A DNA stretch of 39,802 nt from Candidatus Gastranaerophilales bacterium (GCA_910587375.1 CAJULR010000041.1:1-39802); one strand, 5' to 3'. Positions 31,062-39,585 are shown, counted from the first letter of the stretch. Translations and numbers: made by a program. The notes: generated by a model from the sequence alone, not told the origin.

Positions 31062-32846
31062 TTGTTTTTAAAAATATTTTTTCAATTTATAAAAGAATAC
31101 GGAGCAGGTTTCAAATTAAAACTATTCCTCATTGCCATATTTTCACTTATTATGGGAGCTTTTGAATTTTTAGGCCTTGCCTTAATTTTCCCCTTTGTTA
31201 TGGTTTTATCGGGCGGCGACAACTTTTTAAAAAATTCTTCCCTTGAAAACATTCTTGCTTCGCTCAATCTTCCTGTGGACCTTAAAAGTTTTGCTTTTAT
31301 TTTGTGTATCGCAATAGTTGTAATCTACATTATAAAAGACATTTCGATGATGTTTTGCACGTCGTATCAAAACCGTGTCATCGCACAATGGCAGGCAAAA
31401 ATTTATGCCGACACTTTAAATAATCTTTTTTTGTGTCCATATATAAAATTAAACAAAATGCCTTTCGGGGATAAAAGCACACTCCTTGGGCCAGCGCTTA
31501 CATCAAGCGTTTCAAACTTTGCGCACAAAGTAATTTTGCTTTTATCAAACGGAATTATCGCTTTTTGCATTCTTGCATTTCTTTTCTATAAGTTTGCAAT
31601 TCCGGCCCTTGTTGCGGCAGTGTTTTTAGGGGTTTTTGTTTACGCTGAACAGCTTTTCTTTAAAAAACGTGCCAGATTCTATGGCGCAAAGGTTATGGAT
31701 GTTTCAAAAGTGCTCGCAAGCCTTTTTGAATACACAATGAAAGGCATAAAGGAAATTAAGGTTTCAAAAAACAAAGAGTTTTTTGTGAAAAATATGATTG
31801 AAAAATACAGCACTCAAGCACACTATACGGAGCTTTTGAATTCATATTCCGCATATCCGCAATTTGTAACAGAAATCGGCATTATTATTTCATTTGGAAT
31901 TTTAGCAGGGCTTATTTTCTTTTTCCAAAAAATATCCTCAGAACACCTGGTTTCCTCTCTTGCAATAGTGGCTGCGGTAATTTTAAGACTTGTGCCAAAT
32001 TTAAACAAGATACAATTTTCAATGTATTTAATAAACCAGTCAAGAGCCCCTATTCAATGGTTTATGGAAACATCCAAAAAGGTTGAAAATTGGGCAAGGA
32101 AAGAAAAAGAAGGGCCTGATATCCCGTTTGAACATAGTATATCTCTTAAAAATGCCTCTTTTTCATATTCTGACGACGATAAATTTGCGCTTAAAAACGC
32201 AAACCTTGAAATTAAAAAGGGTGAATTTGTGGGAATTGTTGGGCTTTCAGGCTCCGGAAAAACAACGCTGATGGATATTTTATCAGGGTTAAATTTACCA
32301 AATGACGGAAAGTTTTGCGTAGACGGGCTTGAAATTGTGGAAGAAAATTTGCGCGCTTGGCACAGGCACGTGACCATTTTGCCGCAGGATTTTTTCTTAA
32401 TGCCGTTATCTGTTTTAAACAATGTTACATTTGGCGAAAAGCCTGAAAATATTGACAGAGAAAGAGTTATCGAGGCGCTCAAAAAAGCAGAAATTTATGA
32501 TGAAATAAAAGATTTAGACAAAATGCCGGAATTATCCCACGGGCAAAGACACCGTCTTGCTCTTGCGCGCGCCTTTTACCAGAATACGGACGTATTATTT
32601 TTAGATGAGGCAACATCGTCTTTAGACATTGAAACTGAAAGCAAGGTGTCTGAATCTATTGCAAAACTAAAAGGCTCAAAAACAATAATAGCAATCGCTC
32701 ACAGGCTTTCAACGCTAAAAGAGTGTGATTCCATTTTATATATGAAAGAGGGAAAAATAGTCGACAAAGGCACCTTTAGAGAATTAAAAGAAAAATACCC
32801 TGATTTTGAAAATATGGTAAAACTCTCAACGTTTACCGTCCGCTAG
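31062..32846 (+). CDS. ABC exporter, fused membrane and ATPase domains (MsbA-like)
   Basis: 594-residue half-transporter: six membrane helices (about 15-330) and a nucleotide-binding domain (about 345-590). Walker A is GLSGSGKTT (about 393), the Q-loop is ILPQDFF, the signature is LSHGQRHRLALARA (about 490), Walker B is VLFLDEATSSLD and the switch histidine lies in AIAHRLS. The signature has His for the second Gly. About 15 residues normally found just before the signature (the GYDTxxGERG segment) are missing. TTG 31062 is preceded by AAGGA. Exporters of this type move lipid-linked sugars, lipids or peptides; the cargo is unknown and no partner gene is adjacent. Confidence 0.88.
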   Translation: MFLKIFFQFIKEYGAGFKLKLFLIAIFSLIMGAFEFLGLALIFPFVMVLSGGDNFLKNSSLENILASLNLPVDLKSFAFILCIAIVVIYIIKDISMMFCTSYQNRVIAQWQAKIYADTLNNLFLCPYIKLNKMPFGDKSTLLGPALTSSVSNFAHKVILLLSNGIIAFCILAFLFYKFAIPALVAAVFLGVFVYAEQLFFKKRARFYGAKVMDVSKVLASLFEYTMKGIKEIKVSKNKEFFVKNMIEKYSTQAHYTELLNSYSAYPQFVTEIGIIISFGILAGLIFFFQKISSEHLVSSLAIVAAVILRLVPNLNKIQFSMYLINQSRAPIQWFMETSKKVENWARKEKEGPDIPFEHSISLKNASFSYSDDDKFALKNANLEIKKGEFVGIVGLSGSGKTTLMDILSGLNLPNDGKFCVDGLEIVEENLRAWHRHVTILPQDFFLMPLSVLNNVTFGEKPENIDRERVIEALKKAEIYDEIKDLDKMPELSHGQRHRLALARAFYQNTDVLFLDEATSSLDIETESKVSESIAKLKGSKTIIAIAHRLSTLKECDSILYMKEGKIVDKGTFRELKEKYPDFENMVKLSTFTVR

Positions 32847-32902
32847 CTGTTGTAAAGCCAATATATTGTGCTAGAATAGAGATGTCAAAACCTGTATTAA
32901 CA

Positions 32903-32924
32903 AAAAAGCGCACGCAGGCTTTTT
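32903..32924 (+). terminator. Possible terminator of the ABC exporter gene
   Basis: AAAAAGC pairs with GCTTTTT around loop GCACGCAG, 56 bases after the stop. The stem has only two G-C pairs but ends in a T-run. Confidence 0.35.
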
Positions 32925-32951
32925 AAAAGCACAGAAATTAAAGAATTGTTT

Positions 32952-33248
32952 ATGTTAAACACAGAAAAACAAACTACAAAAAAAGATAAAATTTTATTTT
33001 CAGCAGGCTCTTTTGCCCTTGCTCTTGCTGTGCTTTCAATCACCATAGCGCCCTTTGTTGTGAACTATTTTATGCTCACAGCTTATGTTCCCGTTTTAAA
33101 TTTTCAGATTATATCAGGCATTTTTTATGCAATAGCGCTTGTTTGTTACTTTTTTTCTTCAGAACATGCACAACAGCAAACAAACTGGATATTGATTACT
33201 TTTTTATATTACGTTGTTTTTCAGGTTTTAGCCAAAATGATGAGCTAA
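32952..33248 (+). CDS. Small membrane protein of unknown function
   Basis: 98 residues, three hydrophobic segments (about 19-40, 49-66 and 78-92), with a Lys/Thr-rich cytoplasmic start (TEKQTTKKDK) and a C-terminus LAKMMS. No family recognised. The ATG at 32952 is preferred over the TTG six bases earlier; neither has a clear ribosome site. It lies between the exporter and the 2-oxoacid oxidoreductase operon with about 100-130 bases on each side, so it is likely expressed on its own. Confidence 0.5.
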   Translation: MLNTEKQTTKKDKILFSAGSFALALAVLSITIAPFVVNYFMLTAYVPVLNFQIISGIFYAIALVCYFFSSEHAQQQTNWILITFLYYVVFQVLAKMMS

Positions 33249-33367
33249 ATTAAATTTAAATACAGCAAATAAAAATCCCAAGGCAAGTAGGTTTTAATTG
33301 CAGATTTTTATCCAAATGTTGTCAATTGTAAATTTAAATTTTTATTTCGTGCCATTTAATCTTCAAG

Positions 33368-33376
33368 TGCTAACAT
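33368..33376 (+). promoter_or_regulatory. Extended -10 promoter of the oxidoreductase operon
   Basis: TGC-TAACAT (33368-33376), with only GTTCTT between it and the ATG at 33383. No Shine-Dalgarno is present, so the first gene would be translated from a leaderless mRNA. Confidence 0.45.
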
Positions 33377-33382
33377 GTTCTT

Positions 33383-33592
33383 ATGCCAAACATTGTAATT
33401 GACAAAGAAAAATGCAAAGCTTGCGGTATATGTGTTAGCGTTTGTCCAAAAAAGCTTATAGAGATTGGGGAGGAGACCAATTCTTCAGGTAATAAATTTG
33501 CCGTCTTTAATTCGGCAGAAAACGCCTGTATCGGATGTGCCCTTTGCGCCATAAGCTGCCCGGACATTGCAATTAAAGAGGTCAGAAAGTAG
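33383..33592 (+). CDS. 2-oxoacid:ferredoxin oxidoreductase delta subunit, 2[4Fe-4S] ferredoxin
   Basis: 69 residues with two complete four-cysteine clusters: CKACGICVSVC (C11, C14, C17, C21) and CIGCALCAISC (C49, C52, C55, C59). It passes electrons from the catalytic subunits to ferredoxin. It stops one base before the alpha subunit gene, the first of a tightly packed delta-alpha-beta-gamma operon. The ATG at 33383 lacks a ribosome site. Confidence 0.92.
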   Translation: MPNIVIDKEKCKACGICVSVCPKKLIEIGEETNSSGNKFAVFNSAENACIGCALCAISCPDIAIKEVRK

Positions 33593-33593
33593 A

Positions 33594-34694
33594 ATGACTC
33601 AAAAAGTTTTGATGAAGGGGAATAAAGCCATTGCACAAGCTGCCATAAACGCAGGTCTGCAGTGTTATTTTGGGTACCCCATAACACCCCAAAATGAAAT
33701 CGGCGAATTTATGAGCGATGAAATGCCGAAGCTTGGAAGAACTTATATAAGCGCAGAATCAGAGCTTGCGGCTGTAAATATGCTGATAGGCGCGGCCTCC
33801 ACGGGAACTTTAAGCATGACAAGTTCATCCTCTTGTGCCATTGCACTTATGCAGGAAGCAATTTCAGCCATGGCAACAGCTGAAATTCCTGGCGTCATTA
33901 TAAGCGTAATGCGCGCAGGCCCGGGCCTTGGAAACATTACACCTTCACAGGGAGATTATTTCCAGGCAACAAAAGGTGGCGGAAATGGCGACTACAGAAC
34001 GATTGTACTTGCCCCATCGTCAATAAATGAAGCTGTGGAGCTTACATATAAGACTTTTTATTTAGCATTTAAATACAGAAACCCAGCAGTGCTCCTTGCA
34101 GACGGGATGATAGGCCAAATGATGGAACCTGTTGAACTAAAACCCTTTGACCTTAAAATTCCTGATTCATCCGATTGGGAAGCAGATGGCGTGGGCGAAG
34201 GAGCAAACAAAAGGCCCTTTAGAAAGCTAATTTCACTCCATATGCAGGGCGACGACCTTCCAAGGCTGAACGACAAACTGCAGCGCAAATACAATGAAAT
34301 TCAGACAAACGAAGTCATGTATGAAGAATTTATGGCAGAAGACGCCGAAATTTTAATTACAGCCTTCGGCACGGTTGCAAGAGTTGCAAAAAGCGTGGTT
34401 TCAAAAGCAAGGGAAATGGGCATAAAAGCCGGACTCTTCAGGCCAATTACCGTATGGCCTTTCCCAAATGAAGAATTAAAAGCAAGAGCCAAAGGCAAAA
34501 AGGCCATTCTTGATATCGAACTAAACGAAGGACAGATGTTGCTTGACGTTAAAGCTGCAATTGAAGGAGCTTGCCCTGTTGAATTGCTCTCAAGGCTTGG
34601 CGGAGAAATCGTAAAAGAGCATGAGATTTTAGAAAAACTTAACGAAATGACAAACAAATTGTCTAAAAATTCTTATGCAAAGGAGGCCGTATAA
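33594..34694 (+). CDS. vorB: 2-oxoacid:ferredoxin oxidoreductase alpha subunit (VorB-like)
   Basis: 366 residues. The start VLMKGNKAIAQAAINAG, GYPITPQNEI, ESELAAVNM, TSSSSCAIALMQEAIS and GPGLGNITPSQGDYFQA are close to VorB, the alpha subunit of 2-ketoisovalerate (branched-chain) ferredoxin oxidoreductase, and also fit KorA of 2-oxoglutarate synthase. The enzyme makes acyl-CoA and CO2 from 2-oxoacids and reduces ferredoxin, or runs in reverse. The pyrimidine-binding domain is about 1-180; the C-terminal transketolase-like domain is about 245-360. ATG 33594 is used; an in-frame TTG at 33567 lies inside the delta gene. It overlaps the beta gene by one base (taATG). Confidence 0.85.
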   Translation: MTQKVLMKGNKAIAQAAINAGLQCYFGYPITPQNEIGEFMSDEMPKLGRTYISAESELAAVNMLIGAASTGTLSMTSSSSCAIALMQEAISAMATAEIPGVIISVMRAGPGLGNITPSQGDYFQATKGGGNGDYRTIVLAPSSINEAVELTYKTFYLAFKYRNPAVLLADGMIGQMMEPVELKPFDLKIPDSSDWEADGVGEGANKRPFRKLISLHMQGDDLPRLNDKLQRKYNEIQTNEVMYEEFMAEDAEILITAFGTVARVAKSVVSKAREMGIKAGLFRPITVWPFPNEELKARAKGKKAILDIELNEGQMLLDVKAAIEGACPVELLSRLGGEIVKEHEILEKLNEMTNKLSKNSYAKEAV

Positions 34695-35539
34695 TGCTTC
34701 AAAACGCACCTCAAGGAGCTATTCAAAACGAAAATGAGCAAAAAAATGGCGGCAAAATCGTATTCCAAAGGCCAAAAACCATTCAGGAAAACTATGATTA
34801 CCCTTTCTGTGCGGGCTGCGGGCATGGAATAGTTTTAAGGCTTGTTGCGGAAGTAATTGACGAATTGGGCGTTCAGGGAAACACAATCGCTGTGGCTTCT
34901 GTCGGCTGTTCAATTAGTATGGAAAAATTTTATGACCTGGATATTGTAGGCTCTTCCCACGGCAGAGCACCCTGTGTTGCAACAGGCGTAAAGCGCGCAA
35001 AACCTGACAAAGTGGTTTTCACATATCAGGGAGATGGCGACGCTGCAACAATCGGGATGAATGAAACAATCCACACAGCATGCCGCGGCGAAAATTTGAC
35101 TACAATTTGTATAAACAATACAAACTTTGGCATGACAGGCGGACAGGCAAGCGCCACAAGCATTTTGGGACAAGTAACAACCACAACCAAAAAAGGACGC
35201 GACCCGAAGAAAAACGGCTATCCTGTTCATATTGCAGAAATGGTGGCACTGTGCGACGGAGCCTGCTATGTTGAAAGATGTGGAATTTATAGCCCGCAAA
35301 GCATTATAAAAACAAAAACTGCAATTAAAAAAGCTTTTATAAACCAGCTTGAAGGACGCGGATTTTCGTTTGTAGAAGTTTTATGCGCCTGCCCCACGGG
35401 CTGGAAATTAAACCCCGTACAGTCTATGGAATACATTAAAAACGAAATATCAAAAGTACACAAAATTGGCGTAATTAAAGACATTACAGCCGATTTAACA
35501 AACAACACACGGGTGGAAAATTCCGGAGTAAATTTATGA
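34694..35539 (+). CDS. 2-oxoacid:ferredoxin oxidoreductase beta subunit (TPP-binding)
   Basis: 281 residues, the thiamine-diphosphate subunit. Seen: FCAGCGHGIVLRL (about 37, the cysteine motif), SVGCS, SSHGRAPCVATG, and the TPP/Mg motif GDGDAATIGMNE ending ICINNTNFGMTGGQ (about 115-155). The C-terminal CPTGWKLNP is typical of KorB/VorA. A very strong ribosome site, AAAGGAGG, precedes the ATG at 34694. It overlaps the gamma subunit gene by four bases (ATGA). Confidence 0.9.
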   Translation: MLQNAPQGAIQNENEQKNGGKIVFQRPKTIQENYDYPFCAGCGHGIVLRLVAEVIDELGVQGNTIAVASVGCSISMEKFYDLDIVGSSHGRAPCVATGVKRAKPDKVVFTYQGDGDAATIGMNETIHTACRGENLTTICINNTNFGMTGGQASATSILGQVTTTTKKGRDPKKNGYPVHIAEMVALCDGACYVERCGIYSPQSIIKTKTAIKKAFINQLEGRGFSFVEVLCACPTGWKLNPVQSMEYIKNEISKVHKIGVIKDITADLTNNTRVENSGVNL

Positions 35540-36111
35540 AATTAAAGTCTGACAGCGAAAAACATTTAATAATCGCAGGTTTTGGCGGACAAGGGGTTCT
35601 TTTTTTAGGAACAACGCTTGCAGAAGCCGCAATTATTGAAGGAAAAAATACAACCTGGATGCCTTCATATGGCGCCGAAATGCGCGGCGGAAGCGCAAAC
35701 TGTTATGTAATAATTTCAGACGATGAAATTCCTTCCCCAATCTTTGATGAAGCGGATTACGGCGTATTTTTAAGCAAGGCTGCCATAAATAAATTTGAAA
35801 AAACAATGGCAAAAAATGGCACAGTTATTGCAAATTCAAGTATGACAGGCGAAAAAACCATAAGAGATGATATAAACTATATCCTTGAACCACTTTCAGA
35901 CATTGTTGCGCATTCAAAAGATAAAATGCTCTTAAATATTATGGCACTTGGGCTTTTAATCAGAAAAACCGGCATTTTAACCAAAGAAAGCGTTATCAAG
36001 GCGCTTGAAAAGATTTCTTCTTCAAAAAAACCTGAGTTTTTAAAATTTAACATTCAATCTTTTGAAGCAGGATACAATTTAGTTAAAGAAACAGTCGGGT
36101 GCAGAGCTTGA
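35536..36111 (+). CDS. 2-oxoacid:ferredoxin oxidoreductase gamma subunit
   Basis: 191 residues with the gamma-family opening IAGFGGQGVLFLGTTLAEAA, SYGAEMRGGSANC and a C-terminal helical part. It completes the four-subunit enzyme and contacts the CoA-binding site. It begins in a four-base ATGA overlap with the beta gene and ends overlapping the ThiS-like gene, so all five genes are on one transcript with coupled translation. Confidence 0.9.
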   Translation: MKLKSDSEKHLIIAGFGGQGVLFLGTTLAEAAIIEGKNTTWMPSYGAEMRGGSANCYVIISDDEIPSPIFDEADYGVFLSKAAINKFEKTMAKNGTVIANSSMTGEKTIRDDINYILEPLSDIVAHSKDKMLLNIMALGLLIRKTGILTKESVIKALEKISSSKKPEFLKFNIQSFEAGYNLVKETVGCRA

Positions 36112-36314
36112 GCAACGTTACGGTAAAAATTAACGGCGAAACTGTTGAACTTCAAGGCGGGCTAAATTTAAATGATTTAGTTGAAATCAAAGGCTTGAAG
36201 GGCTTTTTTGCAATTGAAAAAAATTTAAAAATTATAAACAAAGAAGATTACAAAAAAACAATAATCGAAAATGGCGACGAGATTGAAATAGTTGGCTTTG
36301 CGGGTGGCGGCTAG
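36108..36314 (+). CDS. ThiS/MoaD-like sulfur carrier protein
   Basis: About 68 residues of beta-grasp type: VTVKINGETVELQGGLNLNDL at the start (given in part, VTVKINGETVEL), then GFFAIEKNLKIINKEDY, NGDEIEIVGFAGGG. The terminal Gly-Gly is the signature on which a thiocarboxylate is built. ThiS supplies sulfur for the thiazole of thiamine. The start is probably TTG 36108, overlapping the gamma gene stop as TTGA, a form also used at 7079; GTG 36099 would add three residues. No ThiG or ThiF is adjacent. Its place behind a TPP enzyme suggests cofactor supply, but another sulfur pathway is possible. Confidence 0.8.
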   Translation: MSNVTVKINGETVELQGGLNLNDLVEIKGLKGFFAIEKNLKIINKEDYKKTIIENGDEIEIVGFAGGG

Positions 36315-36354
36315 GCCTTTTTGCGCATTTTGCAGAACCTTATACAGTAAAAAC

Positions 36355-36383
36355 TTAAATTATAATGTTTTTTATTGTATAAT
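36355..36383 (+). promoter_or_regulatory. Candidate leuS promoter
   Basis: TTAAAT (36355-36360), a 17-base spacer and consensus TATAAT (36378-36383), 42 bases before the ATG at 36426. A second TATAAT lies at 36361. No T-box-like leader is visible in the short region before leuS. Confidence 0.4.
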
Positions 36384-36425
36384 TTTTTAGTAATTTTATT
36401 TTGAACAACTGGAGTGTTAAAAACT

Positions 36426-38972
36426 ATGTTAACGAGCGAATATTATCCTTCAAAAATTGAGAAAAAATGGCTTGAAACCTGGGAAGAAACCAAAGCCTTT
36501 AAAACAAGCGACGATTCAGACAAGCCAAAATATTACGCTCTATCTATGTTTCCATACCCCTCAGGCAAGCTTCATATGGGGCATGTTAGAAACTATACAA
36601 TTACAGATGTCATTGCCCGTTTCAAAAAAGCTATGGGCTACAACGTTTTGCACCCAATGGGCTGGGACAGCTTTGGCCTTCCTGCTGAAAATGCTGCAAT
36701 TCAACATGGCGCAAACCCCGCAGAATGGACTGATAAAAACATTTCTTATATGAAAAAGCAGCTTAAAATGCTTGGCCTTTCAGTTGATTGGGACAGAGAA
36801 GTTGCCACATGTAAGGAAGATTACTACAAATGGACACAGTGGCTGTTTTTACAGCTTTATAAAAAAGGCCTGGCCTACAAAAAAGGAGCGGCCGTAAACT
36901 GGTGTGATAAATGCGCAACAGTGCTTGCAAACGAACAGGTAATCGATGGCAAATGCTGGCGCTGCGACTCAGATGTTACAAAGAAAAACCTCGAACAATG
37001 GTTTTTAAAGATAACAGATTATGCCGAAGTACTCTTAAAAGACCTGGATTTGCTTGAAGGATGGGGCGATAACGTTAAAACTATGCAAGCAAACTGGATT
37101 GGTAAATCCACTGGTACAATTTTAAAATTCAAGGTAAAAGAGTTTGAAAACACCTCTGCAGACTGCAATTGCGGCAAAGAAGGATGTGATTGTGCCGATA
37201 ATACGGACACTTCCAGCACAGGGCTTGAAATTCCTGTCTACACAACCCGCCCGGACACTGCATTTGGAATTACATATTTGGTTGTGGCGCCTGAGTATCC
37301 TGACATTGAGAAACTAACAACCCCTGAAAACCGCGAAATTGTTGAAAAATACAGAGAAAATGCAAGAAAAATGTCTGAAATTGAACGCCTTTCAACAGAA
37401 AGAATAAAAACGGGCGTTCCTCTTGGCACACATATTATAAACCCTCTTACAGGGCGTGTTTGCCCGATTTGGGTTGCAGATTATGCAATCGTAGATTACG
37501 GAACGGGTGCCGTTATGGCGGTTCCGGCGCACGATGAGAGGGACTTTGACTTTGCAAAAAAATTCGACCTTCCGATAATCCAGGTTATAGACGGCGAAGG
37601 ATACGACCCGGATAAAGTTTTCACAAACCCGGGTGTGCTGGTAAATTCAGGCGAATTTAACGGCGTTAAAAACGAAGAAGCCAAGAAAAAAATCACGGAA
37701 TATGCAGAAAAACAAGGGTTTGGGTATGCTAAAACCCAGTACAGGCTTCGCGATTGGCTAATTTCAAGACAAAGATACTGGGGCGCGCCAATTCCTGTTG
37801 TATACTGTGAAAAATGCGGCTGCCAGCCGGTTCCGGACAATGAATTGCCTGTAAAATTGCCGACAGATGTAGACTTTTCTGTTCAGGGAATGTCACCTGT
37901 TAAAACTTCAAAAACCTTTGAAAACGCCAAATGCCCGGTTTGCGGAGGCCCGGCAAAACGTGAAACCGACACCATGGACACCTTTATGTGCTCCAGCTGG
38001 TATTATATGCGCTATGCAGACGCTCAAAACAGCGAAAAAGCTTTTGATAAAGACCTTGTAAACAAATGGCTCCCTGTTGATCAATATGTTGGCGGCATTG
38101 AGCACGCTATTTTGCACCTTTTGTATTCAAGATTTTTCACAAAAGCACTGAAGGACTGCGGCTTGTTGGATTTTGACGAACCGTTTAAAAACCTCTTAAC
38201 CCAGGGCATGGTTTTAAAAGACGGCTCAAAAATGTCTAAATCGAAAGGAAATACGGTTGACCCTGATGAAATTTTTGCAAGCTACGGTGCAGACACAGCA
38301 AGGCTTTTCATAATTTCAGATTCACCCCCGGCAAGAGATTTTGACTGGTCTGACGCAGGCGTTGAAGGCTGTTATAAGTTCCTCTGCCGCGTTTACAGGC
38401 TATATTCAAAATATCAGGATATTGTAACTTTGGATTACAAAATCCCTGAAAACCTTGATTCAAAAAGCGACAGGCTTCTTCGTGAAGTTCATATTTCAAT
38501 CAAAAAAATCACAAACGACATTGAAAATGAATTCCAGTTTAACACTGTTGTTTCAAGGTACAGAGAACTTACAAACGCAATCTATGACTACATTAAAGAC
38601 GAGAAAGCAATTGAGCCGAACGTTTTAAGCTTTGCTTTAATTTCGCTTCTGAAGCTGATTTCGCCCGTTGCAGTTTATATGAGCGAAGAAATTTATTCTA
38701 ACCTTGCCGCAAAAGCAGACAAAAAAGGTTCAATCCACGAACTTCCCTGGCCAAAATGCGATGAAAACCTTGCAAAATTGAACGATTTAACGCTTATTGT
38801 TCAAATTAACGGCAAAATTAGAGATAAAATTGAAACCGCAAACGACCAAAGCAACGAAGAATTAACCAAGCTTGCAATGGCAAGCGAGAAGGTGCAGCAG
38901 GCTTTGGCCGGCAAAACTGTTGTAAAAACAATTGTAGTACCAAATAAATTGGTTAATATTGTTGTGAAATAA
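36426..38972 (+). CDS. leuS: Leucyl-tRNA synthetase with a Cys-rich editing-domain insertion
   Basis: 848 residues. The class I signatures are HMGH (50-53) and KMSKS (602-606). A zinc-type knuckle WCDKC...CWRC lies at about 159-180, and the editing domain begins at QANWIGKS. Between this and the conserved TTRPDTAFG (about 263), where most LeuRS have about ten residues fewer, lies an extra stretch (about 231-257) containing CNCGKEGCDC, a CxC-x4-CxC array with many Asp/Thr/Ser. ATG 36426 follows GGAG by 11 bases; an upstream GTG at 36414 overlaps that site. A strong terminator follows. Confidence 0.97.
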   Translation: MLTSEYYPSKIEKKWLETWEETKAFKTSDDSDKPKYYALSMFPYPSGKLHMGHVRNYTITDVIARFKKAMGYNVLHPMGWDSFGLPAENAAIQHGANPAEWTDKNISYMKKQLKMLGLSVDWDREVATCKEDYYKWTQWLFLQLYKKGLAYKKGAAVNWCDKCATVLANEQVIDGKCWRCDSDVTKKNLEQWFLKITDYAEVLLKDLDLLEGWGDNVKTMQANWIGKSTGTILKFKVKEFENTSADCNCGKEGCDCADNTDTSSTGLEIPVYTTRPDTAFGITYLVVAPEYPDIEKLTTPENREIVEKYRENARKMSEIERLSTERIKTGVPLGTHIINPLTGRVCPIWVADYAIVDYGTGAVMAVPAHDERDFDFAKKFDLPIIQVIDGEGYDPDKVFTNPGVLVNSGEFNGVKNEEAKKKITEYAEKQGFGYAKTQYRLRDWLISRQRYWGAPIPVVYCEKCGCQPVPDNELPVKLPTDVDFSVQGMSPVKTSKTFENAKCPVCGGPAKRETDTMDTFMCSSWYYMRYADAQNSEKAFDKDLVNKWLPVDQYVGGIEHAILHLLYSRFFTKALKDCGLLDFDEPFKNLLTQGMVLKDGSKMSKSKGNTVDPDEIFASYGADTARLFIISDSPPARDFDWSDAGVEGCYKFLCRVYRLYSKYQDIVTLDYKIPENLDSKSDRLLREVHISIKKITNDIENEFQFNTVVSRYRELTNAIYDYIKDEKAIEPNVLSFALISLLKLISPVAVYMSEEIYSNLAAKADKKGSIHELPWPKCDENLAKLNDLTLIVQINGKIRDKIETANDQSNEELTKLAMASEKVQQALAGKTVVKTIVVPNKLVNIVVK

Positions 38973-38996
38973 ATTCAAATTTCAAGATATAATTTA

Positions 38997-39032
38997 AAAC
39001 TGCCCCTGTGATTTCACCAGGGGCAGTTTTTT
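38997..39032 (+). terminator. Strong rho-independent terminator of leuS
   Basis: AAACTGCCCCTG pairs perfectly with CAGGGGCAGTTT around TGATTTCAC, followed by TTTTTT, 24 bases after the leuS stop. The next 200 bases up to 39194 hold nothing I can identify. Confidence 0.93.
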
Positions 39033-39193
39033 AAGGGAGATTTAGCCATTTTATTTTAGCCATGCCGGGCGGATTAAAGTTTCAATCACAAAAAAGCGGA
39101 CAAACCCAGTGCTTTAATATTACAGAATTGAGTTTATTAAAAAATAGAATTATTTGTGGAAAGGGTGTAGGATAGGGGTATTGAGATATATAA

Positions 39194-39224
39194 AATTGTT
39201 GGATTAAAACCCAACCTACGAACT
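39194..39224 (+). repeat. Left arm of an inverted repeat pair
   Basis: AATTGTTGGATTAAAACCC followed by AACCTACGAAC matches, in inverse orientation, the arm at 39578-39609 with few changes. It contains an imperfect TTGGATTAAAACCCAA dyad. The pair encloses about 350 bases with two small ORFs. Confidence 0.55.
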
Positions 39225-39239
39225 ACGGGCTACAAACAA

Positions 39240-39455
39240 ATGAACTTAAAAACACTTAAAAAAATGCTTTCAAATATATTAGAAAGCAAAAAATATCGAT
39301 TTTCAAAGCCATTGTGGCTATTTTGTTTTGCGTTTGTATTTTTAACAGAGTATTTGTTTTATGATACAAATTTAGAATCCCCGATACATCGAGTGATAAA
39401 ATTTTTCGTAAGAATTTCCATATGTGTTATCGCCATAGTATTATGGGGTAAGTAA
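39240..39455 (+). CDS. Small membrane protein of unknown function
   Basis: 71 residues: a basic amphipathic start (LKTLKKMLSNILESKKYRF), a hydrophobic helix (about 24-40), a polar loop (YDTNLESPIHR) and a second hydrophobic helix (about 51-69). It has no ribosome site before the ATG at 39240 and starts 16 bases after the left inverted-repeat arm. It may be a cassette gene or a remnant; no family recognised. Confidence 0.4.
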   Translation: MNLKTLKKMLSNILESKKYRFSKPLWLFCFAFVFLTEYLFYDTNLESPIHRVIKFFVRISICVIAIVLWGK

Positions 39456-39483
39456 TAAAACATCGTCATATAAAGGGCAAATC

Positions 39484-39585
39484 ATGAAAGTTTCAACAAT
39501 TATAAATCTAGGAAAACAGATAGCAGATAAAACACCAAAAACACAAGGGTATGTCAAAGAAAGATATGCAGAGTTAAGTCCGTAG
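39484..39585 (+). CDS. 33-residue ORF ending inside an inverted repeat
   Basis: ATG 39484 has a ribosome site AAAGGG nine bases ahead and encodes MKVSTIINLGKQIADK and 17 more residues. Its stop TAG is provided by the right inverted-repeat arm (cgtagg). It looks like the N-terminus of a longer protein cut short by the repeat, though it could be a real small peptide. Confidence 0.35.
   Translation: MKVSTIINLGKQIADKTPKTQGYVKERYAELSP

Noticed and set aside
36361..36426. T-box riboswitch before leuS
   Set aside because: The space between the ThiS-like gene and leuS is only about 110 bases, AT-rich, and lacks the T-box core and antiterminator.
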